Assembly (NCBI GenBank): GCA_900550335.1
Contig: URRU01000126.1
Span: 1-5,437, forward strand
From: an uncultured Clostridium sp.
GTDB taxonomy: Bacteria > Bacillota > Clostridia > Peptostreptococcales > Peptostreptococcaceae
DNA length: 5,437 nt
Direction: 5' to 3'
Positions 1-5,376 of this stretch are shown one piece after another. The translations under genes were made by a program, and so were the position numbers. Below the pieces are notes generated by a model. It ran no database searches. It was not told the origin of the DNA and saw nothing but the letters and a program-made list of their open reading frames with translations. Numbering within the stretch: position 1 is the stretch's first letter; every line of letters starts with the position of its first letter.

Positions 1-48
1 TGATGTGTCTAATCCTCCTGAGTATGCTAATACAACTTTTTCTTTCAT
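1..48 (-). CDS. argG: Argininosuccinate synthase, 5' end only (16 codons)
   Basis: Only the N-terminus lies in the window; the gene runs off the left edge. The reverse strand reads MKEKVVLAYSGGLDTS. The AYSGGLDTS stretch (residues 8-16) is the ATP-binding PP-loop of N-type ATP pyrophosphatases in the form typical of argininosuccinate synthase. That cytoplasmic enzyme joins citrulline and aspartate with ATP hydrolysis to AMP and pyrophosphate, the next-to-last step of arginine synthesis. The ATG is fixed by a strong ribosome binding site (GGGAGG at 57-62) 8 bases upstream and by the family's usual short lead-in to the motif. The gene sits behind a T-box leader with a probable Arg (AGA) specifier, which fits its role independently. 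Related PP-loop enzymes such as ThiI or MnmA have different motif contexts, so the call is firm despite the short length. Confidence 0.93.
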   Translation of the reverse strand, partial: MKEKVVLAYSGGLDTS

Positions 49-56
49 TTTAAATT

Positions 57-62
57 CCTCCC
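57..62 (-). promoter_or_regulatory. Ribosome binding site of argG
   Basis: The reverse strand reads GGGAGG, 8 bases before the argG ATG (46-48). It lies outside the second terminator hairpin (132-166), so the leader appears to act on transcription rather than by hiding the ribosome binding site. The stretch from 63 to 131 is A-rich and I see no structure in it. Confidence 0.85.
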
Positions 63-131
63 TTTGTTCTCTTCCTTTTTTTAATTTTTTAATCTTATAT
101 TTTACTTTTTTAATTTGTGATATTGGGTAAT

Positions 132-166
132 AAAAAAGTCCCTCAGTGAAAATTTCACTGAGAGAC
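132..166 (-). terminator. Intrinsic terminator of T-box module 2
   Basis: The reverse strand forms a 12-bp stem, GTCTCTCAGTGA (166-155) with TCACTGAGGGAC (149-138) and one G-U pair, followed by six T (137-132). The stem is longer than that of module 1. Its upper half has a different sequence, while the CGTCTCT part shared with the antiterminator is kept. It ends 83 bases before the argG start codon. Confidence 0.94.
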
Positions 167-174
167 GAATATTT

Positions 175-189
175 CCGTGGTACCACTCT
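175..189 (-). promoter_or_regulatory. T-box sequence / antiterminator of module 2
   Basis: The reverse strand reads AGAGTGGTACCACGG, a second T-box sequence differing from the first at only two positions. The TGGT tRNA-pairing element (185-182) is kept. AGAG (189-186) can pair with CTCT (164-161) in the second terminator's 5' arm. No Stem I, specifier loop or Stem III-like hairpin precedes it within the about 40 bases after terminator 1. Confidence 0.9.
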
Positions 190-228
190 CTTTGATAGAT
201 TAAAATTCAATTAGTTTGGTTTGAGTAT

Positions 229-260
229 AAAAAAATCGCCTCTTGGAAAACCAAGAGACG
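229..260 (-). terminator. Intrinsic terminator of T-box module 1
   Basis: On the reverse strand a 10-bp stem forms between CGTCTCTTGG (260-251) and CCAAGAGGCG (246-237), with one G-U pair and a TTTT loop. It is followed by a run of seven T (235-229). The 5' arm carries the CTCT that the antiterminator needs. This is the first conditional stop in the argG leader. Confidence 0.93.
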
Positions 261-269
261 AAATATAAT

Positions 270-284
270 CCGCGTTACCACTCT
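270..284 (-). promoter_or_regulatory. T-box sequence / antiterminator of module 1
   Basis: The reverse strand reads AGAGTGGTAACGCGG, a close match to the T-box consensus. TGGT (280-277) is the tRNA acceptor-end binding bulge. AGAG (284-281) can pair with CTCT (257-254) in the 5' arm of the downstream terminator, so antiterminator and terminator exclude each other. Confidence 0.92.
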
Positions 285-288
285 AATT

Positions 289-303
289 GATAGTAATACT
301 ATC
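289..303 (-). promoter_or_regulatory. Stem III-like hairpin before the first antiterminator
   Basis: The reverse strand gives a perfect 6-bp stem, GATAGT and ACTATC, with a 3-base loop. It ends 4 bases before the first T-box sequence, where Stem III of T-box leaders normally sits. The second module keeps only the 3' side (CTATC at 198-194), so this hairpin appears lost there. Confidence 0.65.
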
Positions 304-356
304 CACTCTTTCCTTTAAGGCAGGATTACCTGTTGCTTATATCTTTAAGAATTTCA

Positions 357-463
357 CAACAATCTCTAAAGCTCTATTCACTTCAGACTTCAATGCAAGG
401 CTTCCACCCTCCCCTGCTCTCTATAAAATAATTCTGAGCTACTTCCTTTTTCAACGATTACTC
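357..463 (-). promoter_or_regulatory. T-box Stem I domain
   Basis: On the reverse strand the base of the stem can be closed by AATC (459-456) with GATT (364-361), extended by G-U pairs. AGTA (443-440) and GAA (379-377) are placed as the two sides of the loop-E motif that flanks the specifier loop. TCAGA and TCTGA can pair just above it. AGAGAG (422-417) matches the conserved AG-bulge element. A distal helix forms from GCAGGG (417-412) and CCTTGC (400-395), with one G-U pair and an 11-base loop. The order of these landmarks is that of canonical T-box Stem I. The pairing was done by eye, so the exact boundaries are approximate. Confidence 0.8.
373..375 (-). promoter_or_regulatory. Probable T-box specifier codon AGA (Arg)
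   Basis: The 3' side of the specifier loop reads GAA, T, AGA, G on the reverse strand. A specifier one base after the loop-E GAA and followed by a purine fits the usual T-box pattern. AGA codes for arginine, which matches argG. The register is chosen partly because it makes sense of the gene: shifted by one, the triplets would be TAG (a stop) or GAG (Glu), which fit less well. Confidence 0.7.
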
Positions 464-484
464 ATTTATTTTTAACATATTTAT

Positions 485-513
485 ATAATAAATCATATTT
501 TCTTCTGTGTCAA
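485..513 (-). promoter_or_regulatory. Sigma-A-type promoter of the argG leader
   Basis: The reverse strand has TTGACA (513-508), exactly 17 bases, then TATTAT (490-485): a consensus -35, ideal spacing and a -10 with one mismatch. Transcription would start near 478, just before Stem I of the T-box. The promoter begins 40 bases after the kinase stop codon, so argG has its own promoter although it lies downstream of, and on the same strand as, the two-component operon. Confidence 0.85.
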
Positions 514-552
514 TACAAATTATCAGAAATTTTTAAAATATCGTTATATTTA

Positions 553-1983
553 TTAAATATTATTTATTAATTTATTTTTAAGGGTAAATGTTATAGATGT
601 TCCGACATTTTTCTTACTTTCTACGCTCATTTCTCCATTATGTAGTTTTACTATTTCATTACTTATAGCAAGACCTAATCCACTTCCTGATTTATTGTAA
701 TCTTCTTGGAAGAATTTATCAAATACCCTTTCAAGATTTTCTTTATCTATTCCTGATCCATTATCAGTAACAGATATAGTCGTCATTTCACTATCTTGAT
801 TTACTGTTATTTTTATAAATCCTCCAACTGCTGTGAATTTAAGTGAGTTTTGAACTAAGTTAATAAGAACCTGTCTCAATCTATTTTTATCACCCTGTAT
901 ATTCTTCACTTCTCCACATTCAAATTCGAATAATAATCTTATATCTTTTTCAGCAGCTTTTACCTTTAACTGATTTATTACCCCAACAACCAGTCCTTCA
1001 ACATCTACTGAGTCTATAACAAGTTTTATTCTCTGTGATGAAAGTCTTGAGAAATCAAGTAATTCCTCAACTAGCTTGATAAGTCTTTCTGTCTCGTCCT
1101 GAATTATTCCAAGACCCATATCTAGCTCTTCTTTATTAATTCCTTCGTAACCAAGAGTTTCACTCCAACCTTTTATAGACGTTAGAGGAGTTCTAAGTTC
1201 ATGAGATATTGAAGAAATAAACTCATTCTTTAATTTCTCATTCTTATCGATTTCTACAGCCATTTTTTCAAATGTTTCGGCAAGCTCACCAATTTCATCA
1301 TCTACAATCTTATTGCTCTTTAGCTTAACATTGTAATTACCGCAAGATAATTCATTGGCAAATTTTTTCAGTTCTGTAAGAGGTGTTATTAAACTTTCGG
1401 CAAATTTTAAACTAATTGCAATAGCTATTATAAGTATTACAACACCTATCATAATTAGCCATGCCATAAGCTTTATAATTTCTCTATCTATCGCATCTAG
1501 AGAAACTGTGTATCTAACAGCTCCCTCTACAACATTATTTACCTTTAATGGTACAGCTATACTCATAACATGTTCATCTGTAGAAGCAATTTTGTATGTG
1601 TATGGAACTAAGTTTTTACCATTTTTTAATGCTCTATTGACATCTATAAAGTTTACTTTTTCATGTGTCTTAAATCCATACTGGTCTAATATCATATTTC
1701 TATTTTTATCTATTATAGAAATACCATATTTTGTATTTTTATCATTCATCTGCTTTTCGTAAATACTATTGACCTTATCTTCAAAACTAACTGTTTCCAT
1801 CGATACAGTATTGTATGAACCATTTATATACTCTACTCTAGACTCTAAAGTTTGTCTTACTGAATTGTAGTAGTAATTTTGCACATAAAACATAAACAAC
1901 CCCTCAAAAAGTGCTACTACAATTATAATTATTACAAAATAATTTTTAATTATTTTTTTTCTTAAACCTTCAAAGTGTAACAT
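553..1983 (-). CDS. Membrane sensor histidine kinase (PhoR/ResE-like)
   Basis: 476 residues. TM1 is at about 12-34, followed by an extracytoplasmic domain of about 137 residues (35-171). Its strands around ISIIDKNRNMILD and the following VRYTV look like a PAS/Cache-type sensor fold. TM2 is at about 172-194 and a HAMP linker at about 195-248. HisKA has the phospho-accepting His261 in ISHELRTPLTSI. The HATPase_c domain has an N box (NLVQNSLKF, from 375), G1 DNGSG (407-411), F box FDKFF (421-425) and G2 GSGLGLAI (433-440). All catalytic motifs are intact. There is no cytoplasmic PAS domain between HAMP and HisKA. The start ATG directly abuts the stop of the response regulator gene (TAA then ATG), with an AGGAAG ribosome binding site inside that gene's 3' end, so the two are probably translationally coupled. 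The protein should autophosphorylate and phosphorylate the adjacent regulator. The ligand is unknown. Confidence 0.93.
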   Translation of the reverse strand: MLHFEGLRKKIIKNYFVIIIIVVALFEGLFMFYVQNYYYNSVRQTLESRVEYINGSYNTVSMETVSFEDKVNSIYEKQMNDKNTKYGISIIDKNRNMILDQYGFKTHEKVNFIDVNRALKNGKNLVPYTYKIASTDEHVMSIAVPLKVNNVVEGAVRYTVSLDAIDREIIKLMAWLIMIGVVILIIAIAISLKFAESLITPLTELKKFANELSCGNYNVKLKSNKIVDDEIGELAETFEKMAVEIDKNEKLKNEFISSISHELRTPLTSIKGWSETLGYEGINKEELDMGLGIIQDETERLIKLVEELLDFSRLSSQRIKLVIDSVDVEGLVVGVINQLKVKAAEKDIRLLFEFECGEVKNIQGDKNRLRQVLINLVQNSLKFTAVGGFIKITVNQDSEMTTISVTDNGSGIDKENLERVFDKFFQEDYNKSGSGLGLAISNEIVKLHNGEMSVESKKNVGTSITFTLKNKLINNI

Positions 1984-2682
1984 TTAGTCTTCCTTTCTAA
2001 AACAATAACCATAGCCCCATATAGTCTGTATATATTTTGGTTTTGAAGGATCGTCCTCTATTTTATTTCTTATTCTTCTTATGTTTACGTCTACTATTTT
2101 GAAGTCATATAAGTAGTTTGTTCCCCAAACTTCTTCAAGTATTTTTTCTCTACTTAAAGACTGTTTTGCATTAGACATAAGATATTTAACTATAGAGAAC
2201 TCTGTTGGTGTTAATTCTATTTCTTCGCCATTTTTATATAGTTTTCTCTTATCGACATCTAATCTAAATGGCCGTAAATCTATTTCACTATTTTTTGCAG
2301 GTGCACTTTCTTTATTAACTCTTCTTATAAGTGCTGATACCCTTACCATTAATTCTTTTATACTGAATGGTTTTACCATATAATCGTCTGCTCCAGACAT
2401 AAATCCTTCTATTTTGTCTTCTTCCTGAGATTTAGCTGTAAGCATTATTATACCAACCTGATCGTATTTAGCTCTTATATATTTACAAACTTCTATACCG
2501 CTCATATCAGGTAGCATAACGTCTAATAATGCTATTGATATTCCATCTTCAGAATCTATTTTTTCTATTGCTTCCTGACCTGTTCCAGCCTCTATTATAT
2601 CGTAACCTTCTCTTTTTAGGTTTATACTAACAAAACTTCTTATACCTATCTCATCTTCAAGAATTAAAATTTTTTCTTTCAT
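1984..2682 (-). CDS. OmpR/PhoB-family response regulator
   Basis: 232 residues, the usual length for the family. The receiver domain (about 3-118) has the acidic pair Glu9/Asp10, phospho-acceptor Asp54 in LLDVMLPDMSG, Thr82 and Lys104-Pro105 (VKPFS). A linker of about 15 residues follows. The winged-helix Trans_reg_C domain (about 134-229) includes LTPTEFSIVKYLM, a recognition helix around VDVNIRRIRNKIE (197-209) and the C-terminal wing IWGYGYCF. It should be activated by the histidine kinase encoded immediately downstream and bind direct-repeat DNA sites as a dimer. Its ribosome binding site is AAAGGGG, about 9 bases before the ATG. The 31-base gap from the lipoprotein gene has no terminator. 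Every phosphorylation residue is present. PhoP, ResD and WalR are relatives of the same build; nothing here decides an orthologue, so no symbol is given. Confidence 0.94.
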   Translation of the reverse strand: MKEKILILEDEIGIRSFVSINLKREGYDIIEAGTGQEAIEKIDSEDGISIALLDVMLPDMSGIEVCKYIRAKYDQVGIIMLTAKSQEEDKIEGFMSGADDYMVKPFSIKELMVRVSALIRRVNKESAPAKNSEIDLRPFRLDVDKRKLYKNGEEIELTPTEFSIVKYLMSNAKQSLSREKILEEVWGTNYLYDFKIVDVNIRRIRNKIEDDPSKPKYIQTIWGYGYCFRKED

Positions 2683-2713
2683 CCCACTATTCCCCTTTCA
2701 TTATATTTAATAT

Positions 2714-4144
2714 TTATTCATATACATTAGAAAAACTTTTTTTCAATTCATCTTCTTTTACGCTGTAATCTTTTAGTATTCTTTTACTATTTATTATTAA
2801 ATCGTAAGAATAATCTTCATTATCTAAAATCCGAACAGCATCTTTTGTATTACCTAGGCTCTGTTTATCATCTATACTTCCATTTTTAGGCTTAACAACT
2901 ACAGTAAAAGCAGTTTCCAGTGTCCCTGTTCTAATATTTGTAGCTTTAAACTCTATCTGAATTTTTTCTCCTTCATACTTCTGTTCTGTATAAAGAGAAT
3001 TGTACATTGATTTAGGTAAATCAAATCTAAAGTTATACTGATAATTATAGTAACTCTGACCTTTTATATACATAAAGTTAGTATCCGAATTACCACTCCA
3101 TTGATAATACGTAATATATGCATAAGATTTATCTATAAACGAAGAGCTATTTGCCGAAATAGAAGGTATATCTATTATGTTGTCCTTATTTATATCTCCA
3201 ACTGGGACATAATAAGCTTTTTTCATCTGCTCATCTTTGCAGCTTGCAACATTTACAAACTTTCCATCTTTAATATACATAACCTCTGTCCCAACAACCC
3301 CATCTTTTCCAATAGGTAAATCTAGAAGTATTCCTTTTTCATTTTTAGAAATATTTCCAATTGTAACGTATGCCTCTGATATTCCATTTATATCATCTAT
3401 AGTTTTTACATCCTTTACAACTGCATTTTCTGATGTAAACTGAACTAGACTCACTTTTAATTTTCTATTACTAGAATTATATCCTAGTACTATCATATCG
3501 ATGTTATTATCATCGTCTATATAGCTTATTTTTATCTTTTTACTGTCTATTTCTCCAATTGATGACGAATCAGAGGTATTATTTAAGTTTGATGCACTTT
3601 TAAAAATTACATTTCCTTCTGTAAATATATCATCTAACCGGTATATTTCACTTACTTTATTATCTTTAAATGAATAAACCTTTAATCTAGATACATCATT
3701 TTGATCTTTGTACTGCATTATTATCTCTTTGCTTCCATCACCGTCTAAATCATAGAATCCGCCAAACTCTATTTTATCCCCTTTTTCAAGTACAACCCCA
3801 TCTTCTAAGAAGGAATAACTTTCTTTATCCTCTCTTAAAATCAAGAATCCAACTTTGCTATCGGCATTTATCTTTTCTTTTTTTTGGAATGCCACAATCT
3901 CATTTTTACCATCTTCATCTAAATCTACGTAATTTATTTTACCGCTTTCTTTTAGATTTTCTGGGAATATTAAATTTACATTCTGGTAAAGAACTTTTGA
4001 TATTCCAGAGTTTAAAAGAGCTTTTTCTTCATCATAGTTAGGCTTTGTCAGCAATTTTTCTGGAGATTTTGTGCTAGTGCTACACCCCGTTGTTGTCATT
4101 AGTATAACAACTGCAAGTAGCATAAGCTTAATTAGTTTTTTCAT
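2714..4144 (-). CDS. Putative lipoprotein with FG-GAP/VCBS-like Asp-rich repeats
   Basis: 476 residues. The N-terminus is a lipoprotein signal: a Lys-rich start, a hydrophobic core (about 7-16) and lipobox TTGC with Cys21 as the predicted lipidated residue, so the mature protein should be anchored to the outer membrane face. At least four Asp-rich segments resemble the calcium-binding loops of FG-GAP/VCBS beta-propellers: DLDEDGKNE (74-82), DLDGDGSKE (132-140), DDDNNID (210-216) and DINKDNIID (317-325). Each is followed by a hydrophobic strand such as IVAF or IIMQY. The first two are near-perfect and the last two are degenerate. The C-terminal third (about 340-476) has aromatic-rich strands and no motif I recognise. 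The ribosome binding site is AGGGGGAA. It lies 16 bases after the methyltransferase gene and 31 before the regulator gene, so it is probably co-transcribed with the two-component pair and may act as its accessory sensor. That role is inference; a substrate-binding or wall-interacting role is equally open. Confidence 0.85.
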   Translation of the reverse strand: MKKLIKLMLLAVVILMTTTGCSTSTKSPEKLLTKPNYDEEKALLNSGISKVLYQNVNLIFPENLKESGKINYVDLDEDGKNEIVAFQKKEKINADSKVGFLILREDKESYSFLEDGVVLEKGDKIEFGGFYDLDGDGSKEIIMQYKDQNDVSRLKVYSFKDNKVSEIYRLDDIFTEGNVIFKSASNLNNTSDSSSIGEIDSKKIKISYIDDDNNIDMIVLGYNSSNRKLKVSLVQFTSENAVVKDVKTIDDINGISEAYVTIGNISKNEKGILLDLPIGKDGVVGTEVMYIKDGKFVNVASCKDEQMKKAYYVPVGDINKDNIIDIPSISANSSSFIDKSYAYITYYQWSGNSDTNFMYIKGQSYYNYQYNFRFDLPKSMYNSLYTEQKYEGEKIQIEFKATNIRTGTLETAFTVVVKPKNGSIDDKQSLGNTKDAVRILDNEDYSYDLIINSKRILKDYSVKEDELKKSFSNVYE

Positions 4145-4160
4145 CTAATTCCCCCTTATT

Positions 4161-5315
4161 TTAGTCATTTTTTTCTTTTCTAGGTGGTTTTGGACCTGGG
4201 TACTGATAAAGATATGTTTTTAGCATACCGTTGTAAAGTTTTCTCTTTTTAGTCGCCTGCTGCCCAAATTCATACTCAAATTCTTCAAAAGAAGTTATTA
4301 GATAATATGACCAATTTTTTAGTCTTCTAAACGCATATCCCAATTCTTTATAAAGTAATTTTACAGATTCTTCACTTTCAAGTCTTTCCCCATAAGGTGG
4401 GTTTGTAACTATAAATCCGTATTCTTCATCGCTTTTAAATTCAGTCGCATCTGCAACATTAAATTCTATATAATCAGCAACCCCTGCAATTTCTGCATTT
4501 TCTTTTGCTATTTCTATAGTTTCAGGGTCTATATCATATCCGTATATTTTAAAATCTAAATCTTCATTCATCTGGTCGAATGCATCTCTTCTAGTATCCC
4601 ACCATATTTTTTTATCTATTGTTCTCCATTTTTCTGATATAAATTCTCTATTAAGCCCTGGAGCCATGTTTAATCCCATCATGGCAGCTTCTATAAGTAT
4701 AGTTCCTGAACCACACATAGGGTCTACTAAAGTTCTTCCTGGTCTCCATGGAGTTAGATACATTATCCCTGCTGCTAAAGTCTCTCTTATTGGAGCTTTA
4801 TTTGCCTTTTCTCTGTATCCTCTTTTGTGAAGAGCATCTCCTGTAGTATCTATTGATAATGTAACCTTATCCTTGTGGATAAATACGTATATAGGGTATT
4901 TTTCTTTATCTTCTTTTAATCTACCACTTTCTAGGTAAGATTTTTTTAAATTATCAACTATAGCTTTTTTTACTATAGACTGAACATCAGTTGTACTGAA
5001 CAGTTTAGATTTTATAGATGATGCTTTTGATATTGGGAACTGTGCACCATAAGGTATATATTTTGCCCAATTTATTCTCTTAGTATTTTCATAAAGCTCA
5101 TCAAATGTTCTAGCTTCAAATTCTGCAACTTTAAGATTTACCCTTTCAGCACATCTAAGCCACATATTTGCCTTAGCTATACCATCTTCACCTGTTTTGT
5201 AAGTTACCCTTCCATCTTCAGTTTTTTCTATCTCAAATCCTAAATTTTTTATTTCTGTAGCCAACATTTTTTCCATTCCAAAAAAACATGGCGATATAAG
5301 TGTATATTTCTTCAT
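4161..5315 (-). CDS. THUMP-domain class I RNA (guanine-N2) methyltransferase, RlmL N-domain/YpsC-like
   Basis: 384 residues, about the length of Bacillus YpsC. The N-terminal part (to about 155) has the ferredoxin-like start ISPCFFGMEKMLATEI and a THUMP RNA-binding domain. The C-terminal part is a Rossmann methyltransferase of the UPF0020 type: SAM-binding motif DPMCGSGT (198-205), acidic motif GYDID (259-263) and catalytic motif NPPYGER (305-311), typical of enzymes that methylate an exocyclic amino group. The tail is basic and Pro-rich (PGPKPPRKEK). The E. coli RlmL N-terminal half makes m2G2445 in 23S rRNA, so a large-subunit rRNA guanine is the likely target, but a tRNA target (as in the Trm14/TrmN group) cannot be ruled out from sequence. 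The start is supported by GGAGG at 5320-5324, 4 bases upstream. It is the first gene of the apparent operon, and its product is cytoplasmic, unlike the membrane signalling proteins that follow. Confidence 0.92.
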   Translation of the reverse strand: MKKYTLISPCFFGMEKMLATEIKNLGFEIEKTEDGRVTYKTGEDGIAKANMWLRCAERVNLKVAEFEARTFDELYENTKRINWAKYIPYGAQFPISKASSIKSKLFSTTDVQSIVKKAIVDNLKKSYLESGRLKEDKEKYPIYVFIHKDKVTLSIDTTGDALHKRGYREKANKAPIRETLAAGIMYLTPWRPGRTLVDPMCGSGTILIEAAMMGLNMAPGLNREFISEKWRTIDKKIWWDTRRDAFDQMNEDLDFKIYGYDIDPETIEIAKENAEIAGVADYIEFNVADATEFKSDEEYGFIVTNPPYGERLESEESVKLLYKELGYAFRRLKNWSYYLITSFEEFEYEFGQQATKKRKLYNGMLKTYLYQYPGPKPPRKEKND

Positions 5316-5347
5316 AGTACCTCCAATTGTATCATTTAATATATATT

Positions 5348-5376
5348 ATTATATCACTAATCGCTTGATTTAATAA
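5348..5376 (-). promoter_or_regulatory. Possible promoter of the methyltransferase / two-component operon
   Basis: The reverse strand has a perfect TATAAT (5353-5348), 17 bases after TTATTA (5376-5371). The -10 is consensus and the spacing ideal, but the -35 matches at only 3 of 6 positions. In DNA this AT-rich, TATAAT occurs by chance, so the call rests mainly on its position about 30 bases before the start codon. The rest of the 122-base leader shows only weak palindromes. Confidence 0.45.

Larger units (their letters stand above)
132..293 (-). repeat. Diverged tandem duplication of the T-box antiterminator/terminator module
   Basis: Unit 1 (293-229) and unit 2 (198-132) align from CTATCAA (293-287 and 198-192) through the T-box to TTCGTCTCT in the terminator 5' arm. 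The spacing from CTATCAA to AGAGTGG is the same in both. After the T-box there is a 2-base length difference. Identity is lost in the apical half of the terminators and returns at the closing G-rich arm and T run. The pattern fits duplication followed by drift, with the function-bearing parts held constant. Confidence 0.85.
132..478 (-). promoter_or_regulatory. Arginine-type T-box riboswitch with one Stem I and two antiterminator/terminator modules
   Basis: This is the leader RNA of argG, read from about 478 down to 132. In order it holds a Stem I domain (about 463-357) with T-box landmarks, a linker with small hairpins, a first T-box/terminator pair (284-229), a short spacer, and a second T-box/terminator pair (189-132). 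In the T-box family, Stem I reads the anticodon of a tRNA. The uncharged 3' NCCA end pairs with the UGGN of the T-box and stabilises the antiterminator; charged tRNA leaves the terminator to form. Both modules here carry UGGU, which fits a tRNA ending in ACCA. The probable specifier is AGA, so the inferred effector is uncharged tRNA-Arg, in keeping with argG downstream. The 5' limit is inferred from the promoter at 485-513. The second module has only about 40 bases between it and the first terminator, too few for its own Stem I. Confidence 0.9.

Noticed and set aside
287..475. A 62-codon open frame on the plus strand
   Set aside because: It lies entirely antisense to the structured T-box leader, has no ribosome binding site that I can see, and its translation resembles no known protein. 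The RNA structure explains the sequence better.
132..478. Two complete tandem T-box riboswitches
   Set aside because: The second T-box has only about 40 bases before it after the first terminator, with no room for Stem I or a specifier loop. Only the antiterminator/terminator part is duplicated.
517..532. AAATT / AATTT hairpin on the minus strand after the kinase stop, a possible operon terminator
   Set aside because: The stem is only 5 A-T pairs and is not followed by a T run on the coding strand, so it is not credible as an intrinsic terminator.
1355..1762. A 135-codon open frame on the plus strand
   Set aside because: It is the antisense shadow of the kinase's HAMP, second membrane segment and sensor region. 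Its hydrophobic look comes from reading AT-rich codons backwards.
2700..2705. TATAAT on the minus strand just before the response regulator gene, a possible internal promoter
   Set aside because: The hexamer at the right spacing upstream is AATGTA, a poor -35, and perfect TATAAT is common by chance in DNA this AT-rich.
3101..3443. Two overlapping short open frames on the plus strand (72 and 68 codons)
   Set aside because: Both are antisense to the lipoprotein gene, overlap each other in different frames and have no start signals. The minus-strand frame has a signal peptide and repeat motifs and is clearly the real one.
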